Below, piece by piece: positions 34,712 to 43,392 of a stretch of DNA of 64,000 nucleotides. Source of the stretch: Treponema_B putidum (GTDB lineage: Bacteria; Spirochaetota; Spirochaetia; Treponematales; Treponemataceae); assembly GCF_007830595.1 (NCBI RefSeq), contig NZ_VLLD01000009.1; one strand, given 5' to 3'. Made by a program: the position numbers and the translations under genes. A model generated the notes under the pieces. The model ran no database searches, was not told where the DNA came from, and saw only the letters and a program-made list of their open reading frames with translations. Positions within the stretch are counted from its first letter, which is position 1, and the number at the start of each line of letters is the position of its first letter.

Positions 34712-34776
34712 TAATCAACATACTCCGGCGCAGAGCATAGACGAGGAACATCAGTGGTTAAATCCTCCGAGCAAAT
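34712..34776 (+). repeat. Gene-end repeat, copy D (degenerate)
   Basis: It reads TAATCAACATACTCCGGCGC, then CAGAGCAT, and ends TTAAATCCTCCGAGCAAAT on the plus strand. It aligns with copy A including the CGCAGAGCAT segment, but has several substitutions. Confidence 0.45.
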
Positions 34777-34808
34777 AAAATTAGGAACAAAAAAGTTAGG
34801 AGAAAGTT

Positions 34809-35396
34809 ATGCAACTAATTGACAAGATTAAACAGATAGAAAAGTATATATGTGAGCATTTTGAAGAATGGGATTTGGATGATCCTGTCGAAGAAGAATA
34901 TCTGGACGACTATCAGGAAATTTCCGGAGCTTCAGAGGAAGAGCTATCAGTATTTGAGAAGAAGTTCAGTATAACCCTTCCGGAAGACTTCAAAGAACTT
35001 TACCGATATAAAAATGGAAGCAAATATTTAAGCATTTTTCCCTGCGTTATAGATGAAATAGAAATGCCGTTTAATCTGATGAGCTTACAGGCTGTAACAA
35101 ACACAAAAGAACATTTTCAAAACAGAGATGCGCTCTTAACGGAATTTACGGATTATTTTACAAACGAAGATATTGAAAATATGAAGGACAGCAGGATTAA
35201 ACCCTATCTCTTTAATAAAAAATGGATTCCCTTTGCAGAGTACTGTGACAGCTGCTTTTTGATGTTGGATTTTGATCCGGATACAACGGGAAAAGAAGGT
35301 CAGATTATCTGCTATATCCATGATCCTGATAAAGTGGTTTATACAGCGCCGAGTATTACGGAATTGATTGATGGGATAATTGCAGAAATTGATTAA
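34809..35396 (+). CDS. SMI1/KNR4 (SUKH-1) immunity protein
   Basis: The SUKH signature is clear: GASEEELSVFEKKFSITLPE followed by DFKELYRYKNGS (residues about 40-70), then a FLMLDFDPD strand and IICYIHDPDKVVYTAPSITE near the end. Length 195 aa is normal. GGAG lies 7-8 bases before the ATG. SUKH proteins are broad immunity factors against nuclease-type polymorphic toxins. It starts a long plus-strand block. Confidence 0.88.
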   Translation: MQLIDKIKQIEKYICEHFEEWDLDDPVEEEYLDDYQEISGASEEELSVFEKKFSITLPEDFKELYRYKNGSKYLSIFPCVIDEIEMPFNLMSLQAVTNTKEHFQNRDALLTEFTDYFTNEDIENMKDSRIKPYLFNKKWIPFAEYCDSCFLMLDFDPDTTGKEGQIICYIHDPDKVVYTAPSITELIDGIIAEID

Positions 35397-35484
35397 AACA
35401 AGCTAACCTTATGATTTGAAAATAGTTGAAAGGAAAATGTCAAATGTTAAAAATAGGAAAATGATTTTATGGAGGAGAATTAAA

Positions 35485-36156
35485 ATGGATAAACTACAAT
35501 ATATCAGAGAAAATGAGCAGTTAAATATTCTGCTTATGAATGAGTGTGATATTTATTTTTATAAGGAAACAGGAGATACTCAGTTTTTGGAAAATAATGA
35601 AGAATACTCTCTTGGATGTAAGTCATTTGCACAAGATGGCAGCGGAGGAGAATATGTTTTTCTTGAAGATGGAAGTATAGGTTTTATCGGAAGTGAAGGT
35701 GAAGTTGGGCGAGCGGCAGAAAGCTTAGATGACTTATTGACATTTTTAATCCATACCGGCTGTATTTCCGATTTTAGTTGTAAACATATTTATAAAAATA
35801 AAGAGCTGTTAAAAACTTATTGTAATGGATATATATCAAAAATACGGGAGAGATATAAGGCTCAAAATAAGGATTGGGACAAGGTGCGAAGCGATATTGC
35901 AAACAGTCTGTCGCTTGTTTTTTCTCCTGATAAATTAGAGAATATCACAATGAAATTTTATAAAGCAGCAACAAGAGAACCGATATTTTCCTGTAAGTAT
36001 CTTGACGGTAAAGAAGAGTATATTTGTGATTCTATACTTTCGGATATTGTAGGAGTATGGACAATGGAGCTTGTGGGGATGAGCAGAGAAGAAATTGAAA
36101 ATTACAATCAACAACCCTCCGCACGAATAAATAATACAGACAGAAGGCAGGGGTAA
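35485..36156 (+). CDS. SUKH-like immunity protein with repeat-derived tail
   Basis: The middle has a SUKH-type CKSFAQDGSGGEYVFLEDGS followed by IGFIGSEGEVGRAAESLDDL LTFLI, where 'G..Y.FL.DG.IG.I...' and the final helix are typical of SMI1/KNR4-like folds. The ATG at 35485 follows GGAGGAG; the longer frame is rejected. The last 15 residues (NQQPSARINNTDRRQG region) are read from a gene-end repeat copy (36106-36128), so the natural end is altered. Confidence 0.6.
   Translation: MDKLQYIRENEQLNILLMNECDIYFYKETGDTQFLENNEEYSLGCKSFAQDGSGGEYVFLEDGSIGFIGSEGEVGRAAESLDDLLTFLIHTGCISDFSCKHIYKNKELLKTYCNGYISKIRERYKAQNKDWDKVRSDIANSLSLVFSPDKLENITMKFYKAATREPIFSCKYLDGKEEYICDSILSDIVGVWTMELVGMSREEIENYNQQPSARINNTDRRQG
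36106..36128 (+). repeat. Gene-end repeat, copy E (hairpin-less)
   Basis: AATCAACAACCCTCCGCAC followed by GAAT joins the left and right ends of the repeat with the hairpin removed. It is translated as NQQPSAR at the end of the SUKH-like gene. Confidence 0.6.
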
Positions 36157-36211
36157 GGCAATAAACGATTAACAGACAAACCATTAGATATGTAAGAATT
36201 TTGGAGGAACT

Positions 36212-36781
36212 ATGAACGAGATTGAGAAATATAGAATATTGAGTGCAGGAAAAGCATTTGGTCACCGTGCCCAAATTGCTTTGTTGTTGCTTGATAGCAG
36301 CACAGCCTATGAAGAACTTAAAGAGGAAGCGGCACAAACTTCAGTTGCCGGAAGTTACGGTTGTACCGGAGGTTTTCCATCCGAAATACTTGAAAGAATA
36401 ATAACAGAATTGATATGCCGCGATACCCGTAATAGTTGGTATCTGCCAGACAATGTAAAATTTTGGGACAGGCGTTTCGGCAGTCTGTTTGAGACCAAGT
36501 TTTTTTGCTATGATGATGATGTAGAAACTTGGAGTAAGATACTTTACAAATTCTTTGTAAAACTCAAGTGGATGCCGAAAAGAGAAGATTATACTTCAAC
36601 AAAAAGCTATAATAATGTTTGGGGATATTTTGCAGAACTTTTAGCGGTTGTAAAACAAAATAATAATCCCGAATTTGATAAGTATTATGAAATTGCAATC
36701 AAAAACGGAATGAATGCAGTGATTTTGGAAAGAAAATTAAAAGAGCTGTCTGAAATAAAACAGTCCTTCATCGGAGTTTAA
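36212..36781 (+). CDS. Hypothetical immunity-type protein
   Basis: The 189-aa protein starts EIEKYRILSAGKAFGHRAQI and contains KFWDRRFGSLFETKFFCYDD; neither is a known family to me. GGAGGA lies 5 bases before the ATG. It is followed 4 bp later by a small gene, so the two are likely co-expressed. Confidence 0.5.
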   Translation: MNEIEKYRILSAGKAFGHRAQIALLLLDSSTAYEELKEEAAQTSVAGSYGCTGGFPSEILERIITELICRDTRNSWYLPDNVKFWDRRFGSLFETKFFCYDDDVETWSKILYKFFVKLKWMPKREDYTSTKSYNNVWGYFAELLAVVKQNNNPEFDKYYEIAIKNGMNAVILERKLKELSEIKQSFIGV

Positions 36782-36785
36782 ATCA

Positions 36786-36980
36786 ATGAAAGAAAAAACT
36801 TTGGTTACTCTTAAAGATGAAATATCTTTGGAATATCCGTTTTCTGATGACATGCCTATGGTTTACTTAGGCGAGATAGCTAATATGCCGGAACATGGAA
36901 TTTTTATAGGTCAATCCGGAAAATGTTATTTTGGGTATCATATTTCAAATTTTAGAGAATTAAGCGAAGATGAGATATAA
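36786..36980 (+). CDS. Small hypothetical protein (64 aa)
   Basis: The frame has EYPFSDDMPMVYLGEIANMP and HGIFIGQSGKCYFGYHISNF. The 'GxIANMPEHGIF' run looks like a conserved strand-turn-strand. It starts 4 bp after the preceding stop. It may be a complete small immunity protein or one domain of the preceding one. Function unknown. Confidence 0.5.
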   Translation: MKEKTLVTLKDEISLEYPFSDDMPMVYLGEIANMPEHGIFIGQSGKCYFGYHISNFRELSEDEI

Positions 36981-37016
36981 AAATATTAAGACAGAAAATA
37001 GTTGGAGAAGTTTACA

Positions 37017-37235
37017 ATGAATAATCAGATGGATTTTGATTAGGGTGTAAATGATGACGAGAGTAAGGAATATAAGGATGATTTAAGTTTTTTGAATAGT
37101 ATGAAAGAGTATAAACTTAGAGGTTATAACCGGATTAAAAGATTTATTATTGACATGATTATATTTTTGCTAAGAGATGCAATACCGATATTTGGAGCGG
37201 TTATGGCAATGTCGGCAGTTATTGGAGGAAAATAA
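37017..37235 (+). pseudogene. Small membrane protein interrupted by an amber codon
   Basis: From the ATG at 37017 (GGAGAAG upstream) the frame reads 8 codons, a TAG at 37041-37043, then 63 more codons. They end in a hydrophobic hairpin (RFIIDMIIFLLRDAIPIFGA, then VMAMSAVIGGK). The stop overlaps the next ATG (TAATG). The read-through sequence looks coding, so this is a recent nonsense mutation or a recoded gene. A shorter ATG start inside would give 43 aa. Confidence 0.55.
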
Positions 37236-38086
37236 TGGAATTAATTGAATACATGCGGCTAAGAAATAAAATGACACAAAAAGAATGGGAAGACTCTTTT
37301 GAGAAAAAGGAAAAAGAGATTATTGTTCTAAGACACGAAGGCGGCGGCGGAAGTTTGAGAAACGGTTTTTGGGACTGGGCTGCTTATTTCTTAGCTTATG
37401 TGGACTGTGAAACAGGTGAACTGCATAAAGAAGAAGGGCGTATAGTATTTCCTGTCACAGATAAAGAAAATTTGCCATATCAATTTGAAGACGAAACCAT
37501 TTACAAATTAAAGGTGCGTGCAAAGCTTCCTGAGGAAGTTCCAAACGGTGCACTACCGGCAAAAAAACATTTTTTAGTTGTGGAAGTTCTTGAAAAAAAT
37601 GCGGCTTGTAAGGAATTGAAAGAAATACTTGCAGAGTATAGAAAACCTATAATTTTACAAGATGATATATTAGGTGAACTAATTTATGATAAACAAATTA
37701 AAAGTTTTCAAGGAAGTATTATTTGGCAGGATAGAAAAATAAATATTACATTAGATGTAGATAAGGATAATAAGGGTGAAATAACAAAGGCTAAAAAAGC
37801 TCTGAAAACAATGGTGTCAGAACAGGCAAAATGGGATGCAGACCTGCGTAGTTTTGCTGCAAAAAAGCTTACTAAACTCGCCTGCGAATGGGCAGAATCT
37901 GATGATGAAACTTCTGAAATTACAGAAGAAAGTTTTGCAAAAAGAATTAGCCTCAGTTCAATTTGTATGACATCAGGCGGTTCATTTTCTGCCTATTTTG
38001 ATGATGACGACCTTTTCTTCGGACATAGCATAACAGTTTGCGGCAGCCCTAAGAAGGGGATTGTGTCAGCCGATATGGAAGGGTAA
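37235..38086 (+). CDS. DUF2262-domain immunity-type protein
   Basis: The C-terminal 150 residues have the DUF2262 plan: IKSFQGSIIWQDRKINITLD, then KWDADLRSFAAKKLTKLACE and YFDDDDLFFGHSITVCG. The N-terminal 120 residues (VLRHEGGGGSLRNGFWDWAA, then HFLVVEVLE) form a separate strand-rich domain often joined to it. The ATG overlaps the preceding stop, with GGAGG upstream. DUF2262 proteins are common in immunity arrays. Confidence 0.65.
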   Translation: MELIEYMRLRNKMTQKEWEDSFEKKEKEIIVLRHEGGGGSLRNGFWDWAAYFLAYVDCETGELHKEEGRIVFPVTDKENLPYQFEDETIYKLKVRAKLPEEVPNGALPAKKHFLVVEVLEKNAACKELKEILAEYRKPIILQDDILGELIYDKQIKSFQGSIIWQDRKINITLDVDKDNKGEITKAKKALKTMVSEQAKWDADLRSFAAKKLTKLACEWAESDDETSEITEESFAKRISLSSICMTSGGSFSAYFDDDDLFFGHSITVCGSPKKGIVSADMEG

Positions 38087-38107
38087 GAAAATATAAGGAG
38101 AAGAAAA

Positions 38108-39172
38108 ATGGCAAAAAAAAGAGTGACCTTACCTAAAAATTTTGATGAACTGATTACAGCAGGAGATGTTGAAGCACTTAAAGCCGTCTATGATAAATGT
38201 GAGCTTACCGCTCATAACGGCAGATACAGCCTCAATACGGCGCTTCATTATGGCGGTGTTCCTGATGAACTTGTGATCTGGCTCGTAGAACAGGGCTTAG
38301 ATGTAAATACACTCGATTATTATGGGCGTACACCATTATATAAACATGCCACTCTGGGCAGAGATACTGTAAAACTGCTGTATGAATTAGGAGGAGATAT
38401 ACAAAAACCTGATATATATGGGAGTACACCTCTGCATACGGCAGCAGGGTTTTTCCGACCTAAGATAGTAAGTTTTTTGATTGAAAAAGGTGCAGATATT
38501 AATGCAAAAGATGATATGGGACGAACTCCGCTAGCCGAAGCCCTTGCTACTTGCAGAAATATTAATATTGCACAGGCGGCAGAAATTGCAGAAATATTAA
38601 TAAAGGCAGGTGCTGAGGTAACGACTGAAATGGCGGAAAGAGTTGAAATAATCGGTAAGGATTTTGAATTTCACAGAGAAAACTTTAATAAAGATTACTT
38701 GGCTGAAACAGAAGCGGGATTTGAGAAACTCTATACACTATTTGATGTAAAGCCTGCTCCAAAACGCAAGACACATGACGGCGTTTCTCCCATTATTGTA
38801 AAGACGGGTTCTTGGAGAGAACAATACGATGAACTCTGGGAGATGCTGATTCCTTCAACCGGAGCTGCAAAAACAGTACAGGGAGAAGTTATCCGTATAA
38901 CAGGCAGGGTGCAGGATGAGCTATATCGAAATGGCGGAGTAAACTGGGATAAAGATTATAGAAATATGCTTAATTCTCTGCCAAATCATTTTGCTTCAGG
39001 TACACCGCTTTCTGAGGAAGAACTGAAAGAGACCAAAGAGCTGATTTCAAGCATACGTGCAAACGGTGAGGATGAAGAAGTTATAACAGAGCGTTTGCGT
39101 GAACTTTCGGTTCTCTGGGTGCTTTCAAATCCGACACCAATTCCTTTAGACAAAATAAATTATAACAGATGA
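38108..39172 (+). CDS. Ankyrin-repeat protein
   Basis: Residues 12-180 contain about five ankyrin repeats (e.g. LVEQGLDVNTLDYYGRTPLY, GSTPLHTAAGFFRPKIVSFL, IEKGADINAKDDMGRTPLAE). The C-terminal 150 residues form an unrecognised helical domain with AAKTVQGEVIRITGRVQDEL and NGGVNWDKDYRNML. The latter pattern (GEvIRi.GRi.dEl..NGg.NWd) is shared by some immunity-type proteins. GGAG lies before the ATG. It probably shields a partner by direct binding. Confidence 0.75.
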   Translation: MAKKRVTLPKNFDELITAGDVEALKAVYDKCELTAHNGRYSLNTALHYGGVPDELVIWLVEQGLDVNTLDYYGRTPLYKHATLGRDTVKLLYELGGDIQKPDIYGSTPLHTAAGFFRPKIVSFLIEKGADINAKDDMGRTPLAEALATCRNINIAQAAEIAEILIKAGAEVTTEMAERVEIIGKDFEFHRENFNKDYLAETEAGFEKLYTLFDVKPAPKRKTHDGVSPIIVKTGSWREQYDELWEMLIPSTGAAKTVQGEVIRITGRVQDELYRNGGVNWDKDYRNMLNSLPNHFASGTPLSEEELKETKELISSIRANGEDEEVITERLRELSVLWVLSNPTPIPLDKINYNR

Positions 39173-39355
39173 TTGAGAATATAAACTTATAAAAAATAGT
39201 TCTTTGAGTCGGCAAAATGAGCGGAGAAATCTCATACAAGTATTTTTTGTTCTCTTATAAATAAGCAATAGGAAAAGATGGAATAAGCCGTATTATCTTA
39301 TTGAAAAACAAGAGAAAGAAAACAACTTTGATGCGAACATAAAAGGAGAATGTAT

Positions 39356-40483
39356 ATGAATATTTTTAAACCAATAGTCATTTTATTATGTATTGTGTGC
39401 AGTGTAATTTTTTTAAATGCCTGTTCTCATATTAAAGAAGATAGTGAAATTATAATCAAATATTTGGATAATAGATTTGGTAAGGATGCATACACCATTA
39501 AGAAAGATAAATATTATCGCCGCTGGCTTGTGACATTAAATGAATATCCCGATCTCATCATTTTTTATACTGTTTCCCGTGATCCTCTTTCCATGACATC
39601 ACCATCTATAAAAACGAATTTTGATGAGATTTTCGGCGAGTATATCATTGAGGAATACAAAAAAAATTATGAACTTGGTAATGATGAGATTTTTTGGGAA
39701 ATCCCTATAAATTTTATATACTATACGAAAATACATTCACTTGAAGAATTGAAAGTTCCTTATGATAGAGCGATGGAATTTATTGCATTCGTTTCTGAAA
39801 AACATCCGATGCTTATTGATGAGAGATTACTAAACATACGAATGGATATTGACGGCATCAGACTGAAAGGTGCAGCTGATGATGATAGCATGATATATCT
39901 TGATATATCTGAAGTAAAAAACGATGGACTTAGTATTGCGGCATACGAAGACATTTGTAAAGAACTAACTCCAAAGTTAAAAACGCATTCGGATAATCCG
40001 AATGGATTTACATTTCATGCAGATATTGGAAGGTCTTTTATTTTAGGCAGTGATACATTTGAAGATTGTTTCTTTAAAAATCTTATTTTAAAACAAGGAA
40101 CGATTGAAGAATTAAAAAACATCATTTTGCAACCGGGGGAAATAAGTAAGGCTTATGTTTTTAAAAGTGATAATCAATATGAGTTTACAAATATAACTTT
40201 ACAAGCTAAAAACTTATCGGATTCACCATGTTCTTTGCTTGAGGCAACGATTATCAAAGCAATTATAGATGATGCAAAAGAAATATATATCGAACCGGTA
40301 TGGATTGATCTTGTTTTTGATAAACGGAGAGAATGGAAAGAACCTTATGAAATACTAGGAGTTGCTCCTCCAAAAACAGAGAAAGAGAATATGGAAGGTG
40401 TACAATATAAAAATATTAAGATTTTATTTGAAATGAATCAATATTACAAAGAAGTTAAAAGGATTACATTAACCTTTCTATAA
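39356..40483 (+). CDS. Hypothetical lipoprotein
   Basis: The N-terminus is a lipoprotein signal with lipobox LNAC (Cys near residue 23). The ATG at 39356 is 7 bases after AAAGGAG; an ATG at 39350 is too close. The 350-residue mature part is unrecognised; it includes HADIGRSFILGSDTFEDCFF and a C-terminal strand-rich segment. Exported immunity proteins exist for periplasm-acting toxins; this could be one. Confidence 0.6.
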   Translation: MNIFKPIVILLCIVCSVIFLNACSHIKEDSEIIIKYLDNRFGKDAYTIKKDKYYRRWLVTLNEYPDLIIFYTVSRDPLSMTSPSIKTNFDEIFGEYIIEEYKKNYELGNDEIFWEIPINFIYYTKIHSLEELKVPYDRAMEFIAFVSEKHPMLIDERLLNIRMDIDGIRLKGAADDDSMIYLDISEVKNDGLSIAAYEDICKELTPKLKTHSDNPNGFTFHADIGRSFILGSDTFEDCFFKNLILKQGTIEELKNIILQPGEISKAYVFKSDNQYEFTNITLQAKNLSDSPCSLLEATIIKAIIDDAKEIYIEPVWIDLVFDKRREWKEPYEILGVAPPKTEKENMEGVQYKNIKILFEMNQYYKEVKRITLTFL

Positions 40484-40525
40484 GTAAGCAAAACTAAATA
40501 AGCAGCACTTGTTAAGAAATGTATT

Positions 40526-40599
40526 AGAATTGTGAACGGAGAGATGATAAATGGCAATAGACGGTGTAAAAATTATAGACAGTGACTATGGGTATGATA
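40526..40599 (+). repeat. Shared 5' module, copy 2
   Basis: It matches 24104-24177 at all but two positions. It includes the ribosome binding site and an 18-codon stub beginning MAIDGVKIIDSD (ATG 40551). The stub ends in a TGA after the next gene's start. The downstream gene may therefore be expressed from a captured leader. Confidence 0.85.
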
Positions 40600-40977
40600 A
40601 TGATTACTGAATGGATAGAAAGAATAAAGAGAAAACGCAATTGTAAAGCACATTTTGGGAGTGATAGCTTTCAAATGAAAGACTGTATAGTAGCTCCGGT
40701 CCATCTGATTCCGGAGGAGATTTATGATAATCAAGAGTTTGATTTCTATGTTAAAACAAAATATGATGTTTACCTGCTCCGTATTATAAATAATGAATCT
40801 AAGAGCGGGATTATTTATCCGGCAAAACTTAGCGGTATTATATATATTATAAGCAATTTACCTATTAGCAAAAACAATATAACCGAATCTATTCAAAAAA
40901 CTCTAAATCGATTAGAGGAATATGGCTTTCCAAATTTAAAGAACTCAAAATGCAACATCGCATTTCAAATAGAGTGA
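40600..40977 (+). CDS. Hypothetical immunity-type protein joined to a captured leader
   Basis: The 125-aa product from the ATG at 40600 starts TEWIERIKRKRNCKAHFGSD and has a strand-rich centre (DFYVKTKYDVYLLRIINNES). No family is recognised. The ATG overlaps the end of the shared 5' module, and there is no ribosome binding site of its own; reinitiation after the stub may be used. Upstream in-frame ATGs at 40582 and 40594 are within the module. Confidence 0.5.
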   Translation: MITEWIERIKRKRNCKAHFGSDSFQMKDCIVAPVHLIPEEIYDNQEFDFYVKTKYDVYLLRIINNESKSGIIYPAKLSGIIYIISNLPISKNNITESIQKTLNRLEEYGFPNLKNSKCNIAFQIE

Positions 40978-41019
40978 TAAATAGATAATGACGATAAGAG
41001 GCTCTTTCTATATTGAATT

Positions 41020-41063
41020 TTGGGGAGCATAATAGTATAATAATCATGATAAATGCTCCCCAA
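41020..41063 (+). promoter_or_regulatory. Hairpin before the transglutaminase-like gene
   Basis: TTGGGGAGCAT (41020-41030) and ATGCTCCCCAA (41053-41063) form a perfect 11-bp stem with a 22-nt loop. The right arm ends two bases before the GGAG ribosome binding site (41065-41068). It could act as an upstream terminator/attenuator or affect ribosome access. Confidence 0.5.
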
Positions 41064-41076
41064 AGGAGAAAAGATA

Positions 41077-41805
41077 ATGCCGACAAAATATATGGATATG
41101 AATCAATACTTGCAAGAAACTGCAATGCTGGATTTTTCAAATCCGGACATTCAAAAATTAATAGAAGTGAAACATTGGAAGGAACAAAATAAATTTGACT
41201 GCCTTAAAGCTATTTATAACTTTGTAAGAGATGATATCGCATTCGGGTATAATACAGATGATGGTATCAGCGCATCTAAAGTTCTTAAGGACGGATACGG
41301 TCAATGCAATACAAAAGGAACTCTCTTCATGGCTTTGTTGCGTGCCTGCGAAATTCCTTGTCGAGTTCATGGTTTTACCATAGACAAACAATTACAGAAA
41401 GGAGTGATGAGCGGATTTGTTTATAAAAATGCACCGCAGAATATATTTCACAGTTGGGTTGAAGTGTATTTTGAAGATAAGTGGTATGAACTTGAAGCCT
41501 TTATACTGGACCAAAAGTATTTATCAAAACTGCAAAAACAATTTGCAAGCTGCAACGGTTCTTTCTGCGGTTATGGTGTCGCGGTAAAAGATTTCCGGCA
41601 TCCGATAATTGATTTTGACAGGAACAACACGTACATACAAAGCGAAGGAATTACTCAGGATTTTGGAGTATGGGATTCTCCGGATGAATTGTTGAAACAT
41701 CATCATCAGGAAGTGTCAGGAATAAAAGCCTTTGCTTACAAACATTTAGGAAGGCATTTGATGAACTGCAATGTAAATAAAATAAGAGCGGGCGCTACTC
41801 TCTGA
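41077..41805 (+). CDS. Transglutaminase-like protein
   Basis: The core has the transglutaminase/protease-like fold: Cys77 in GYGQCNTKGTLF, His125 in NIFHSWVEVYF, and the third position in KWYELEAF. The third residue is Glu140 instead of the usual Asp. The 242-aa protein has no signal peptide. AAAGGAG precedes the ATG. Related proteins (Transglut_core) act as cysteine proteases or deamidases. Whether it is active is not clear. Confidence 0.75.
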   Translation: MPTKYMDMNQYLQETAMLDFSNPDIQKLIEVKHWKEQNKFDCLKAIYNFVRDDIAFGYNTDDGISASKVLKDGYGQCNTKGTLFMALLRACEIPCRVHGFTIDKQLQKGVMSGFVYKNAPQNIFHSWVEVYFEDKWYELEAFILDQKYLSKLQKQFASCNGSFCGYGVAVKDFRHPIIDFDRNNTYIQSEGITQDFGVWDSPDELLKHHHQEVSGIKAFAYKHLGRHLMNCNVNKIRAGATL

Positions 41806-41818
41806 CGTTTGATCTGAC

Positions 41819-41848
41819 TTGATAAATAGAATTGGAATATGATATAAT
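41819..41848 (+). promoter_or_regulatory. Promoter of the DUF234 ATPase gene
   Basis: TTGATA (41819-41824) is separated by 18 bases from TATAAT (41843-41848). The transcription start should fall inside the adjacent palindrome. Confidence 0.6.
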
Positions 41849-41874
41849 TTTATTCAAATCAATTTGAATAAAAT
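41847..41874 (+). promoter_or_regulatory. 28-bp perfect palindrome, probable operator
   Basis: ATTTTATTCAAAT-CA-ATTTGAATAAAAT has two perfect 13-bp arms. It overlaps the -10 end and start region of the promoter. A further half-site ATTTGAATCAAA follows at about 41877. The position fits a repressor binding site. Confidence 0.55.
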
Positions 41875-41908
41875 TAATTTGAATCAAACTATTAATGAGG
41901 ATATACAT

Positions 41909-43330
41909 ATGTTCATTGGAAGAGAAAAAGAATTATCATATCTAAATGAATTTTATCAAAAACCCGGAGTCGGAATGACTGTTATATACGGGCGCAGACG
42001 TATCGGTAAATCTACCCTTATTTCGGAATTTGTGAAAGATAAAAAGGTAATTTTTTATACAGCAACTAAAGTGGGCAAAGAAAGAAATCTGGAGTTATTC
42101 TCAAAACAGGTAACGGATGTATTTTTAGCCGGTATTGAAGATATAAGCTTTCGTACAATCGAGGCTGTGTTTGATTTTATTGAAAAAAATATGTCAGATG
42201 AAAAAATTTTGCTTGTAATAGACGAACTACCATACTGGGCAGAAAAAGATGAAGCGCTGCTTTCAGTATTGCAAAAGTATATTGATACCGTTTGGAAAAA
42301 TAAAAACCTGAAAATCATTCTATGCGGTTCGGCCTTAAGCTTTATGGAAAATAAGGTGCTTAGTGAAAAAAGCCCCTTATTTGGAAGGCGTGATTCTCAG
42401 ATAAAACTAGAGGCTTTTGACTATTTAGATTCAGCAAAATTTGTACCGGAGTATTCTTATGAGGATAAAGCAATCTGCTATGGAATTACCGGCGGTGTCG
42501 CAAAATATCTGTCAATAATTGATCCGGCAAAAACTCTTGATGAAAATATTGTAAGGTTATTTTTTCGGACAGACGGATACTTATATGACGAACCCAAAAA
42601 CCTTCTGACACAGGAATTTGCAGACATAACATTGGTTAATAACATAATTGAGCAGATTGCCTCAGGTAAAAATACAGTCAATGTTATAGCTAACAAAATA
42701 AATGAAAAAGAGCCGACCATTCTCTATTCTATTGAAAAATTAATAAGTGTAGGATTGGTGGAAAAGAAAAAATGTATCACAGAGGAAAAGAATAAGAAAA
42801 AAACACAGTACGTTTTAAAAGACCATATGTTTAAGTTTTGGTATGAATTTATTCCAAAGGCAACCAGTGTAATAGAAATGGGACAGGGTGAACTGTATTA
42901 TAAAAAAGCAGTAAAACCGATTTTAAATTCTTTTATGGGAACAGTATTTGAGGATATGTGCAGATATTATACCTTGAAACAAGGAATTCTTGGAAAATTT
43001 AATTGTTTTATTACAGCTGTTGGTACATGGTGGGGAACTGAAACTATCTTGAATAGTAATGAGGAAAAGATAGTTCAATCTGCTGATATTGACATAGTTG
43101 CATTATCAGAAATAGAAAAAAAAGCAGTCATAGGTGAGTGTAAATTTAAAAATGAAAAGGTCGATAAGGGAATATATGAAACTTTGATACGACGGGCAAA
43201 TGTAATATCACCGACATTCGACATAATAACGTATATTTTGTTTTCACTGTCAGGTTATACAAAATGGTTTGATACTTTACAGGATGAAAAAGTGATATTA
43301 GTATCGCTTAAAGAAATGTATGAGCAGTAA
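41909..43330 (+). CDS. AAA ATPase with DUF234 domain
   Basis: The ATG at 41909 follows GAGG and starts MFIGREKELSYLNEFYQ. Walker A is GRRRIGKST (residues about 28-36), Walker B is ILLVIDELPYWAE, and the sensor region is KIILCGSALSFMENKVL. The C-terminal DUF234 part includes GTVFEDMCRYY, ADIDIVALSEIEKKAVIGEC K-type PD-(D/E)XK residues and ISLSGYTKWF-like end. Length 473 aa is normal. These widespread archaeal/bacterial ATPases are linked with mobile regions; the exact role is unknown. Confidence 0.85.
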   Translation: MFIGREKELSYLNEFYQKPGVGMTVIYGRRRIGKSTLISEFVKDKKVIFYTATKVGKERNLELFSKQVTDVFLAGIEDISFRTIEAVFDFIEKNMSDEKILLVIDELPYWAEKDEALLSVLQKYIDTVWKNKNLKIILCGSALSFMENKVLSEKSPLFGRRDSQIKLEAFDYLDSAKFVPEYSYEDKAICYGITGGVAKYLSIIDPAKTLDENIVRLFFRTDGYLYDEPKNLLTQEFADITLVNNIIEQIASGKNTVNVIANKINEKEPTILYSIEKLISVGLVEKKKCITEEKNKKKTQYVLKDHMFKFWYEFIPKATSVIEMGQGELYYKKAVKPILNSFMGTVFEDMCRYYTLKQGILGKFNCFITAVGTWWGTETILNSNEEKIVQSADIDIVALSEIEKKAVIGECKFKNEKVDKGIYETLIRRANVISPTFDIITYILFSLSGYTKWFDTLQDEKVILVSLKEMYEQ

Positions 43331-43392
43331 CAAAATTGATTGAGAGTTTATATGATGGAGCCGATGGATGAGGTGAAAGAGAGGTTTTAAAA

